This document shows positions 51,173-56,849 of a DNA stretch of 64,000 bases, one piece after another (the first letter of the stretch is position 1; each line of letters opens with the position of its first letter). Position numbers and translations under genes: made by a program. The stretch is from assembly GCF_950101795.1 (NCBI RefSeq), contig NZ_CATNLZ010000033.1:184916-248915 (forward strand), written 5' to 3'. Below the pieces are notes generated by a model. It was not told the origin of the DNA. It worked only from the letters and a program-made list of their open reading frames with translations, and ran no database searches. Source of the DNA: Nocardioides sp. T2.26MG-1. Lineage in GTDB: Bacteria; Actinomycetota; Actinomycetes; Propionibacteriales; Nocardioidaceae.

Positions 51173-51736
51173 TCAGCCCGTCGCGACGGGCTGGGGAGGA
51201 GCCGGGGCGCCGGTAGGCGCCCGCTCGGCCCGCACGGTTTCGAGGCTCGCCGCTGGCGCGTCGAGCGCCTCAACCACCGGACTTCCGGCTCCTCGCTCCG
51301 CTCGGAGCCGGGCGATCTCGTCCTCGAAGTCGTCGGCCGACTCGAAGGCGCGGTAGACGCTGGCGAAGCGCAGGTAGGCGACCTCGTCGAGCGCGCGGAG
51401 CGGGCCGAGGATCGCCAGGCCGACCTCGTGGGCCGGGATCTCGGCGGCCCCGTCGAGGCGCAGCGCGTCCTCGACCTCCTGGCCCAGGCAGGCGAGCTGG
51501 TCCTCGGTCACCGGGCGGCCCTTGCAGGCCTTGCGGACGCCCGCGATCGCCTTGTCGCGGGCGAACGGCTCGGTGGCGCCGGAGCGCTTGAGCACGGTCA
51601 GCTGCATCATCTCGACGGTCGTGAACCGCTTGGCGCAGGCCGAGCAGGTACGCCGGCGCCGGATCGACCCACCGTCGTCGGCGACCCGCGAGTCGAGGAC
51701 CCGGGTGTCGGTGTTGCGGCAGTACGGACAGTGCAT
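51173..51736 (-). CDS. nrdR: Ribonucleotide reductase repressor NrdR, with C-terminal extension
   Basis: A 187-residue regulator. The N-terminal zinc ribbon is CPYCRNTDTRVLDSR ... RRRRTCSACAKRFTTVE (residues 3-42), followed by the ATP-cone domain (LKRSGATEPFARDKAIAGVRKACKGRPVTEDQL ... RALDEVAYLRFASVYRAFESADDFEDEI). NrdR senses ATP/dATP and represses reductase genes. Most NrdR proteins end near residue 150; here residues 155-187 add a low-complexity tail containing PVVEALDAPAASLET, encoded by the 45-bp repeat. It is the first gene of the nrdR-nrdJ unit. NrdR boxes and DnaA-box-like sites lie 70-180 bases upstream. Confidence 0.95.
   Translation of the reverse strand: MHCPYCRNTDTRVLDSRVADDGGSIRRRRTCSACAKRFTTVEMMQLTVLKRSGATEPFARDKAIAGVRKACKGRPVTEDQLACLGQEVEDALRLDGAAEIPAHEVGLAILGPLRALDEVAYLRFASVYRAFESADDFEDEIARLRAERGAGSPVVEALDAPAASLETVRAERAPTGAPAPPQPVATG
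51236..51280 (-). repeat. 45-bp palindromic coding repeat, copy B in nrdR
   Basis: This copy differs from copy A at five positions and has the same orientation and reading frame, encoding PVVEALDAPAASLET in the NrdR tail. Its ends (GGTTTCGAGG and CCTCAACCACCGG) are inverted relative to each other, as in a REP-like element. Confidence 0.85.
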
Positions 51737-51806
51737 GGGTCACTCCTCTCGCGGGTCGGTCGGTGCGTGGGGTCGCGAAGAACACCCTCGAAGGGGTGGG
51801 CGCGGG

Positions 51807-51912
51807 CTGTGGATATCGGGGGATCCGCTGTGTACAACAAGCAGCAGACTGTGGGTCTTCCACCTCTGTCCTGTGCACCACGACCGCGGTTCTGTGGACT
51901 AGATGTGGATAA
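51807..51912 (-). promoter_or_regulatory. Phased array of DnaA-box-like sites upstream of nrdR-nrdJ
   Basis: Six same-direction TGTG-type 9-mers start at 51808, 51829, 51850, 51872, 51893 and 51904 (TGTGGATAT, TGTGTACAA, TGTGGGTCT, TGTGCACCA, TGTGGACTA, TGTGGATAA). The first five are 21, 21, 22 and 21 bases apart, two helix turns each. Read on the minus strand the last is TTATCCACA, the exact E. coli DnaA box, and two others (TTGTACACA and TAGTCCACA) differ from the actinobacterial TTGTCCACA by one base. DnaA control of the reductase genes is inferred. Confidence 0.6.
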
Positions 51913-51942
51913 CTACACCGTTGTAACTACTAGATGTAGTGG
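51896..51942 (-). promoter_or_regulatory. Pair of NrdR boxes
   Basis: CTACTAGATGTAGTGG (51927-51942) and GGACTAGATGTGGATA (51896-51911) share ACTAGATGT and are exactly 31 bases apart. NrdR boxes follow a loose ACACTATATCTAGTGT consensus, typically in pairs spaced three helix turns apart, which fits. The downstream box overlaps two of the DnaA-box-like sites. Confidence 0.8.
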
Positions 51943-51998
51943 TAACCGTACGCCTGGCCACCAGGGGTGCGCAAGTGGCGTGGCACCGTACTTCGGGT

Positions 51999-52199
51999 AT
52001 GTCCAGACGTCGCCGCAAACGCGCAGGTCAGGGCCGCAATGGCGGCGCGAGCACCACCGCGCGCCCGGCGCGTCAGCGGGTGGCGGGGCGGTGGGTCAGA
52101 CGGTGGGGCGGACCGGCGTCGGTCCGCACAGGTGGAGCGGCGCGAACGCCCGGAAGTGCCGGGCAGGCCGCGGTGCCACTGGCGGGGGCCGCCGCATAG
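51999..52199 (+). CDS. Small basic hypothetical protein
   Basis: A possible 66-residue protein beginning MSRRRRKRAGQGRNGG and rich in Arg, Gly and Ala. Its stop codon is directly followed by a terminator hairpin, which supports a real transcript. It could be a small nucleic-acid-binding protein. Composition alone cannot exclude a non-coding transcript, and a second frame is also open here, so confidence is low. Confidence 0.35.
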   Translation: MSRRRRKRAGQGRNGGASTTARPARQRVAGRWVRRWGGPASVRTGGAARTPGSAGQAAVPLAGAAA

Positions 52200-52219
52200 A
52201 CCACCCCGAAGGGTGGTTT
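52198..52219 (+). terminator. Terminator hairpin upstream of the SigB/SigF-type gene
   Basis: GACCACCC and GGGTGGTT pair around a CGAA tetraloop (core CCACCC 52201-52206, GGGTGG 52211-52216), extended by A-T and wobble pairs to about 9 bp, with TTT at the 3' side. It should end the transcript of the small ORF at 51999. Confidence 0.7.
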
Positions 52220-52242
52220 AACGGTGTACGAATCCCGGGCAG
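52216..52242 (+). promoter_or_regulatory. Possible SigF-type promoter
   Basis: GTTT (52216-52219), 17 bases, then GGGCAG (52237-52242) resemble the GTTT...GGGTAT promoters read by SigB/SigF-type factors. It lies 62 bases before the sigma gene, so autoregulation is possible. The -10 half fits poorly. Confidence 0.35.
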
Positions 52243-52303
52243 GTCTACGGATGCGGTTGTGAAACGGCCGCTGGACAACCGAAGACAGGAGAGGTCACCC
52301 CCG

Positions 52304-53077
52304 ATGACTGCAGGCACCGCACCAAGCCGTTCCGATGAGACCGTCCGACTCTTCGCCCTCCGCGCCGACGCCAGCCCGGCCGAGCGCGCTGAGATCGACG
52401 ACCAGCTGATCCGACTGAACATGGCCGTGGCGGTCGACGCCACCCGCCGCTTCAGGGGCCGCGGCATCGCGTCCGACGACCTCGAGCAGGTCGCGTACGT
52501 CGGCCTGGTCAAGGCCGTGAAGGGCTTCGACCCCGAGCGCGGCTTCGACTTCCTGAGCTTCGCGATCCCGACGATCCGAGGGGAGGTCCGTCGCCACTTC
52601 CGCGACCTGGGCTGGACGGTGCGCCCGCCTCGGTCGATCCAGGAGGCGCAGACCAAGATCATCGCCTGCGAGGGCGAGCTCTACCAGCAGCTCGGCCGGG
52701 CCCCGCGGCCCTCCGAGATCGCCGAGCACCTGGGCCTGGACCGCGACCTGGTGGTCGAGGCGCTCGGCGCCAGCGGCTGCTTCGCGCCGGCCTCCCTCGA
52801 CGCCCCGGCCCACGAGGACGACGACGACCCGATGGGCCGCCGCCTGGGGTTCACCGACCCCGGCTTCGACGTCGCCGAGGCCCGCGCGGTGCTGGCCCCC
52901 GTGCTCGCGAAGCTCTCGAAGCGGGAGCGCACGATCGTGGAGATGCGGTTCTTCCGCGGCTGCACGCAGGCGCAGATCGGCGAGGCGATCGGGGTGACCC
53001 AGATGCAGGTCTCGCGCCTGCTCACCCGGCTGATGGCGCGCCTGCGCGAGGAGCTCCAGGTCACGCTCGCCGCCTGA
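52304..53077 (+). CDS. SigB/SigF-family (group 3) RNA polymerase sigma factor
   Basis: A 257-residue sigma factor with regions 2, 3 and 4 but no region 1.1. Region 2 is RLNMAVAVDATRRFRGRGIASDDLEQVAYVGLVKAVKGFDPERGFDFLSFAIPTIRGEVRRHFRD, region 3 GRAPRPSEIAEHLGLDRDLVVEALGAS, and region 4 KLSKRERTIVEMRFFRGCTQAQIGEAIGVTQMQVSRLLTRLMARL. This is the stress/general-response group of actinobacteria. ATG 52304 follows CAGGAGAGG. A convergent gene for a GAF-HATPase protein, a possible anti-sigma regulator, ends 48 bases away. A GTTT-type promoter may lie upstream. Confidence 0.92.
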   Translation: MTAGTAPSRSDETVRLFALRADASPAERAEIDDQLIRLNMAVAVDATRRFRGRGIASDDLEQVAYVGLVKAVKGFDPERGFDFLSFAIPTIRGEVRRHFRDLGWTVRPPRSIQEAQTKIIACEGELYQQLGRAPRPSEIAEHLGLDRDLVVEALGASGCFAPASLDAPAHEDDDDPMGRRLGFTDPGFDVAEARAVLAPVLAKLSKRERTIVEMRFFRGCTQAQIGEAIGVTQMQVSRLLTRLMARLREELQVTLAA

Positions 53078-53125
53078 CCCTCCCGACTCGACGCTCCGGG
53101 TCGGTTCGGCGCCGGGACCGGAGTC

Positions 53126-54061
53126 CTAGGCGGCCGTGCCGACCCGGAGCGCGAACCAGGAGACCGTGCCGGCCTCGTCGCGCTCGGTCCCCCACCGGTC
53201 GGAGAGGGCGTCGACGAGCTGGAGGCCGCGACCGAAGACCTTCAGCGGGTCGTCGTCCTCGACCAGCTCGGGGGTGTCCCCCGCGCCCCGGTCGCGGACC
53301 GCGACCGTGAGCATGTCGTCCTCGAGCGCGACGGTCAGCACCGAGCCGGTGCCGGCGTGCACGACGGCGTTGGTCACGAGCTCGGAGAGGCACAGCTCGG
53401 CGGAGTCGAGCACCTCGTCGCCCACCTGCCAGGTCGCGAGCACGTCGCGCAGGAACCGCCGTGCCTCGCGGGGCGCTCGCGGGTCGCCCGCGAGCCGGAC
53501 CGAGGCCCGGTGCGGGTGCTCGCCATCGTCGTCCCCGTGGTCGTCCGCGTCGAGCCGCCGGACCCGGCGTACCGCCTGGGAGGTACGCCGGGCGGCCGCC
53601 TCGAGCAGTCGCAGCTGGGGCCCGTCGAAGGCCTGATCCTGGTCGAAGTAGAGGATCAGCCCGCCGATCGGGGACGAGGCGCCAGGGAGTGGGAGCGCCG
53701 CCAGCGCGCGGGTGCCCACCTTGCGCTGCCGGGCGAGCAGCTCGGCGAAGCGGCCACCGAGGTCGTCGAGGCCGCCGAGGACCGGCTCGCCGGTGCGCAC
53801 GACGCGGGTGAGCGGGACGTCGTCGTAGGCGTCGATGTGGCACCACCCGCCGGAGTCGGTGCTGAGGAGGCGGAGTCGCCGGCCGCCGCCCTCGTTGAGC
53901 GCCAGGCCCACCCGCGAGACTCCCGGCAGCGCCTGCAGGTCGCGCAGCACCGCCCGCGCGACGGTCTCGACGTCGGCGGCATCCTCGAGCTCGGTGCCCA
54001 AGTGGGACAGGGCCGCGAGCGGTCCCTCGGCGAACTCACCCACAGGCAGCAGGGTAGCCAC
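53126..54061 (-). CDS. GAF domain plus HATPase (RsbW-like) regulator
   Basis: A 311-residue cytoplasmic protein. Residues about 15-155 are a GAF sensor domain (LEDAADVETVARAVLRDLQALPGVSRVGLAL ... IGGLILYFDQDQAFDGPQLRLLEAAARR). Residues about 185-305 are a GHKL ATPase of the anti-sigma type (AREARRFLRDVLATWQ-like start, ELCLSELVTNAVVHAGTGSVLTVALEDDMLTVAVRDRGAGDTP, FGRGLQLVDALSDRWGTE) with the N box ELVTNAVVHA. Such proteins bind sigma factors or anti-sigma antagonists. Facing the SigB/SigF-type gene makes that factor a plausible target. Confidence 0.85.
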   Translation of the reverse strand: MATLLPVGEFAEGPLAALSHLGTELEDAADVETVARAVLRDLQALPGVSRVGLALNEGGGRRLRLLSTDSGGWCHIDAYDDVPLTRVVRTGEPVLGGLDDLGGRFAELLARQRKVGTRALAALPLPGASSPIGGLILYFDQDQAFDGPQLRLLEAAARRTSQAVRRVRRLDADDHGDDDGEHPHRASVRLAGDPRAPREARRFLRDVLATWQVGDEVLDSAELCLSELVTNAVVHAGTGSVLTVALEDDMLTVAVRDRGAGDTPELVEDDDPLKVFGRGLQLVDALSDRWGTERDEAGTVSWFALRVGTAA

Positions 54062-54081
54062 GGATCGGACACAATGGCGCG

Positions 54082-54441
54082 GTGGCAGCCAGCGGGGGCG
54101 GGAAGCGAGCGGGGTCGCGGCGTGGGCCGCGGCCGCACCGGCGCTTCCAACCGGCCCTCCTGCTCCTGGCGCTCGGCATCACCGCCTGCATCGTGGCGTG
54201 GGGATACCTCGTGTACGCCGCGATCGACTTCGGCTCCACGGCCCGGGACGGGGACACCGAGGCCTGGTGGTTCCTCGCGCTCGCCTCGGCCGGGGCAGTC
54301 GCGTGCCTGTTCGTCGGGCTGATGCTCGTCGCCCGGGTGCTGCGCCGGCTCGGCATGACCGGGGGCGCCGCGCGCTCCCCCGGGGCCGCCACGGAGGCCG
54401 AGCCCGATCGGCCGGTCGGCGGCCGGCGCGCAGCGCGCTGA
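54082..54441 (+). CDS. Small two-helix membrane protein
   Basis: A 119-residue protein with a basic N-terminus (KRAGSRRGPRPHRRF), two membrane helices (QPALLLLALGITACIVAWGYLVYAAI and WWFLALASAGAVACLFVGLMLVARVL), and a short acidic-then-basic tail. The topology is cytoplasmic ends with a short outer loop (DFGSTARDGDTEA). No family is recognised. The GTG lies 6 bases after CACAAT, consistent with a leaderless transcript, and a strong terminator follows the gene. Confidence 0.72.
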   Translation: MAASGGGKRAGSRRGPRPHRRFQPALLLLALGITACIVAWGYLVYAAIDFGSTARDGDTEAWWFLALASAGAVACLFVGLMLVARVLRRLGMTGGAARSPGAATEAEPDRPVGGRRAAR

Positions 54442-54462
54442 CCCAGATCTCCCAGGACGCCG

Positions 54463-54494
54463 CGAGGGGCGGGGCCACCGGGCCCCGCCCCTCG
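54463..54494. terminator. Perfect 14-bp bidirectional terminator
   Basis: CGAGGGGCGGGGCC (54463-54476) and GGCCCCGCCCCTCG (54481-54494) pair perfectly around the loop ACCG. The hairpin lies between the stops of two convergent genes (54441 and 54553), with a short TCTTCC tail on the plus side. Confidence 0.85.
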
Positions 54495-54552
54495 TCTTCC
54501 CCGGCTCGCCAGCCGGGGTCGAAGCGGCTGACGATGTCTGTGTGGTGCTCGG

Positions 54553-54912
54553 CTACTCGACCGGCACGAGGAGCCGCTGCCCGGCGGTGACCATGCCCGA
54601 GTCGAGAGCGTTGAGGCGCTGGATGTGGTCGACCATCGCGCGCACGTCGCCGTCGCCGGACAGGCCGGCGGCGATGTCCCAGAGGGTGTCGCCGGCGCCG
54701 ACCATCACCACGCGGGTGGGCTCGGGCGTGCCGGAGTCACTGGTGGCGACCGAGCCGCCGGCGAGCACGAAGCCCACGGTGAGGATCGCGAACACGGCGA
54801 TCGCCAGCACCACCAGCCGGCCGCGGCGGGTCAGCCGGACCGAGCCGGGACGGGCCTGGCGGGTCGGGCGCACCGGGTGGATGTGGGTGGTGCCGATCGT
54901 CATCGTGCTCAT
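54553..54912 (-). CDS. LysM-domain membrane protein, ChiZ/DivS-like SOS cell-division inhibitor
   Basis: A 119-residue protein. Residues 29-52 are a membrane helix (RRGRLVVLAIAVFAILTVGFVLAGG) and residues 68-118 an extracellular LysM domain (VVMVGAGDTLWDIAAGLSGDGDVRAMVDHIQRLNALDSGMVTAGQRLLVPVE) that binds peptidoglycan. In mycobacteria and corynebacteria a similar LysM protein (ChiZ, DivS) lies divergent from lexA, is induced by DNA damage and delays division. Here it keeps the same side of lexA but an SDR gene has come between. SOS boxes lie 122-190 bases upstream. Confidence 0.82.
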   Translation of the reverse strand: MSTMTIGTTHIHPVRPTRQARPGSVRLTRRGRLVVLAIAVFAILTVGFVLAGGSVATSDSGTPEPTRVVMVGAGDTLWDIAAGLSGDGDVRAMVDHIQRLNALDSGMVTAGQRLLVPVE

Positions 54913-55033
54913 CGTGACCTCCTGGGGAAGTGGCGGTCTGCCTCGGGTCGTGCTCTCTCGATGTCAGTTCTAGTGGCGGCCACCGACAGTCCCGGCGGGA
55001 CGGTCTGGACCGGCGACTCGATCAGACGTTCGA

Positions 55034-55049
55034 TCGAACATGTGTACGA
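55034..55049 (-). promoter_or_regulatory. SOS (LexA) box 1
   Basis: TCGAACATGTGTACGA matches the actinobacterial SOS consensus TCGAAC-N4-GTTCGA except for one base in the right arm. It lies just downstream of, and touching, the -10 box of the LysM gene promoter. Confidence 0.75.
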
Positions 55050-55077
55050 CGTTAGAGCACGTGTTCGAACGAATCAA
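55049..55077 (-). promoter_or_regulatory. Promoter of the LysM gene inside the SOS cluster
   Basis: On the minus strand TTGATT (55072-55077), 17 bases, then TAACGT (55049-55054) form a good sigma-70 promoter. A degenerate SOS box fills the spacer, so LexA binding would block it. Confidence 0.6.
55052..55069 (-). promoter_or_regulatory. SOS (LexA) box 2, degenerate
   Basis: TTAGAGCACGTGTTCGAA matches TTCGAAC-N4-GTTCGAA with two mismatches in the left arm. It lies in the spacer of the LysM promoter. Confidence 0.5.
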
Positions 55078-55085
55078 GGTCCGAC

Positions 55086-55101
55086 ACGAACATTTGTTCG
55101 A
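55086..55101 (-). promoter_or_regulatory. SOS (LexA) box 3
   Basis: ACGAACATTTGTTCGA contains a perfect CGAAC-ATTT-GTTCG core and differs from the consensus only in its first base. It is the best of the three sites and lies just upstream of the -35 box. Confidence 0.82.
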
Positions 55102-55128
55102 GGAGATCCTCCCCGCCAGGCGGAGCGA

Positions 55129-55947
55129 TCAGTGTCCCTTCGCGATGGCCCGCCGGCCCTGCGCGGCGAACAGGCCGGTGGCGCGGCCGGCGACCGACGG
55201 GGCGAGCGTGGTGGCCCGCACCAGGCCGCCGCGCCAGGCGGGCACGGTGCGCACCACGCGGCCGGAGCCGACCAGGTCCACGGCCGCCTCGGCCACCTCC
55301 TCGACGGTGAGGATCCGGCCGCCGGAGTGCACCAGCGCGGCCCCCAGCCCACCGGGCCGCTGCGCGTCGAGCATCGCGGTCCGCACCCCGTCGGGGCACA
55401 GCGCGTGGACCCGCACCCGCCGGGGCGTCTCGGCCGACACCGACATCGACGCCGAGACGATCGCCGCCTTGGTCGCGGCGTACACGCTGTAGCCCGGCAC
55501 CGGGCCGAGGCCGGCGAGCGAGGCCGTGTTGACCACGTCGCCACCTCGCGAGCCGAACGCCGCCACCGCCGCGCGCATCCCCCACAGCGTGCCGAGCAGG
55601 TTCACCTCGACCAGGCGGCGCACCACCTCGTCGGAGTGGTCGCCGACCAGCCCGTCGTCGCCGATGCCGGCATTGTTGAACCACGCCGTGAGCTCGCCGT
55701 GCTCCGCGGCCGCGGCGGCCGCCTCCCGGTGCGCGTCGGGGTCGCGTACGTCGAGCGCGCGGCCCTCGGCCGCGCCGATCTCCTCGGCACACCGCCGGGC
55801 GCCTGCACCGTCGATGTCGCCGAGCACGACGGCGTACCCCTGCGCCACCAGCCGCTCCGCGATCCCGCGACCGATCCCGCGCGCGCCGCCGGTCACCACC
55901 GCGCTCTTGCCTGCGCCCCGGACTGAACCCCTGGTCGATCCGCTCAT
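55129..55947 (-). CDS. SDR oxidoreductase inserted between lexA and the LysM SOS gene
   Basis: A 272-residue classical short-chain dehydrogenase. It has the NAD(P) site TGGARGIGRG at residues 20-29, FNNAGIG, NLLGTLW, the catalytic Ser in NTASLAGLG, YSVYAATKA (Tyr-xxx-Lys) and PDGVRTAML. The last 40 residues are basic. It would oxidise or reduce an unknown alcohol or ketone. It lies between lexA and the LysM gene, where other actinobacteria have none, is divergent from lexA, and its start is only 23 bases from the shared SOS box at 55971-55990, so it is likely induced by DNA damage. That is a prediction. Confidence 0.88.
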   Translation of the reverse strand: MSGSTRGSVRGAGKSAVVTGGARGIGRGIAERLVAQGYAVVLGDIDGAGARRCAEEIGAAEGRALDVRDPDAHREAAAAAAEHGELTAWFNNAGIGDDGLVGDHSDEVVRRLVEVNLLGTLWGMRAAVAAFGSRGGDVVNTASLAGLGPVPGYSVYAATKAAIVSASMSVSAETPRRVRVHALCPDGVRTAMLDAQRPGGLGAALVHSGGRILTVEEVAEAAVDLVGSGRVVRTVPAWRGGLVRATTLAPSVAGRATGLFAAQGRRAIAKGH

Positions 55948-55970
55948 GGCCGCAGTCTGGCCGACACGCC

Positions 55971-55990
55971 GTTCGAACAGGTGTTTGAAC
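55971..55990. promoter_or_regulatory. SOS (LexA) box between lexA and the SDR gene
   Basis: GTTCGAACAGGTGTTTGAAC is a 20-base palindrome with one mismatched pair and matches the actinobacterial SOS box. Its right arm contains the -35 hexamer of lexA, so LexA would repress its own gene and, being central to the divergent region, probably the SDR gene. Confidence 0.9.
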
Positions 55991-56013
55991 CAACCACCAG
56001 ACCCGGCTACCGT
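55985..56013 (+). promoter_or_regulatory. lexA promoter
   Basis: TTGAAC (55985-55990), a 17-base spacer and TACCGT (56008-56013) form a sigma-70 promoter. The -10 box ends 6 bases before the ATG, so the lexA transcript is predicted to be leaderless. The -35 box is part of the SOS palindrome. Confidence 0.75.
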
Positions 56014-56019
56014 GCTCAC

Positions 56020-56769
56020 ATGGCCCCGCCCAAGACCGGCAAGAAGCCCGCCCCCCGCTCCAGCGAGCGCGTCTCCGAGCTCCCCGACGGGCCGCCCGAC
56101 GCCACCGGGCTCACCCCGCGGCAGCAGCGCGTGCTCGCGCACATCAAGGACTCCATCGAGCACCGCGGCTACCCGCCGTCCATGCGCGAGATCGGCGAGG
56201 CCGTCGGGCTGACCAGCTCCTCGAGCGTGGCCCACCAGCTCAAGACGCTCGAGGAGAAGGGGTTCCTCAAGCGCGACCCCCACCGGCCGCGGGCGCTGGA
56301 GGTCTTCCTGCCCGAGGTGATGGCCGCCCGCCGGTCGATGTCGAGTGCCGAGGAGACCCCGTTCGACGAGACCGGGGTGGGCGACGCCCTCCCGGCCGCG
56401 CGCTACGTGCCCGTGGTCGGCCGGATCGCCGCCGGCGGCCCGATCCTGGCCGAGGAGCGCGTCGAGCAGGTCTTCCCGCTGCCGCGCGAGCTCGTGGGCG
56501 ACGGGCAGCTGTTCCTGCTGGAGGTGCGCGGCGACTCGATGATCGAGGCCGCGATCTGCGACGGCGACTACGTCGCGATCCGGCAGCAGCCCACCGCCGA
56601 GAACGGCGAGATCGTGGCGGCCATGATCGACGGGGAGGCCACGGTCAAGACCTTCCAGCGCAAGGACGGAAATGTGTGGCTCCTGCCGCACAACCCGGCC
56701 TACGATCCGATCGACGGCACCCACGCCACGATCTTGGGTAAAGTGACAGCGGTGCTGCGCCGGGTCTAG
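56020..56769 (+). CDS. lexA: LexA SOS repressor
   Basis: A 249-residue LexA, long for the family because of a Pro/Lys-rich start and a 30-residue linker. The winged helix is GLTPRQQRVLAHIKDSIEHRGYPPSMREIGEAVGLTSSSSVAHQLKTLEEKGFLKRDPHRPRALEV. The self-cleavage site is the Ala-Gly in VGRIAAGGPIL, the nucleophile Ser lies in RGDSMIEAAI and the Lys in GEATVKTF. RecA filaments trigger its cleavage, derepressing SOS genes. The start ATG 56020 is fixed by the leaderless promoter; its own SOS box overlaps the -35. A short CCCGA/TCGGG hairpin follows the stop at 56774-56786. Confidence 0.97.
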   Translation: MAPPKTGKKPAPRSSERVSELPDGPPDATGLTPRQQRVLAHIKDSIEHRGYPPSMREIGEAVGLTSSSSVAHQLKTLEEKGFLKRDPHRPRALEVFLPEVMAARRSMSSAEETPFDETGVGDALPAARYVPVVGRIAAGGPILAEERVEQVFPLPRELVGDGQLFLLEVRGDSMIEAAICDGDYVAIRQQPTAENGEIVAAMIDGEATVKTFQRKDGNVWLLPHNPAYDPIDGTHATILGKVTAVLRRV

Positions 56770-56849
56770 CTCTCCCGATGGTCGGGGAATTACCAGAGCA
56801 GACCCTGGTGTTGAGTTCGGGGAGATCCCGGATGCCACGGGGAGGCTGC

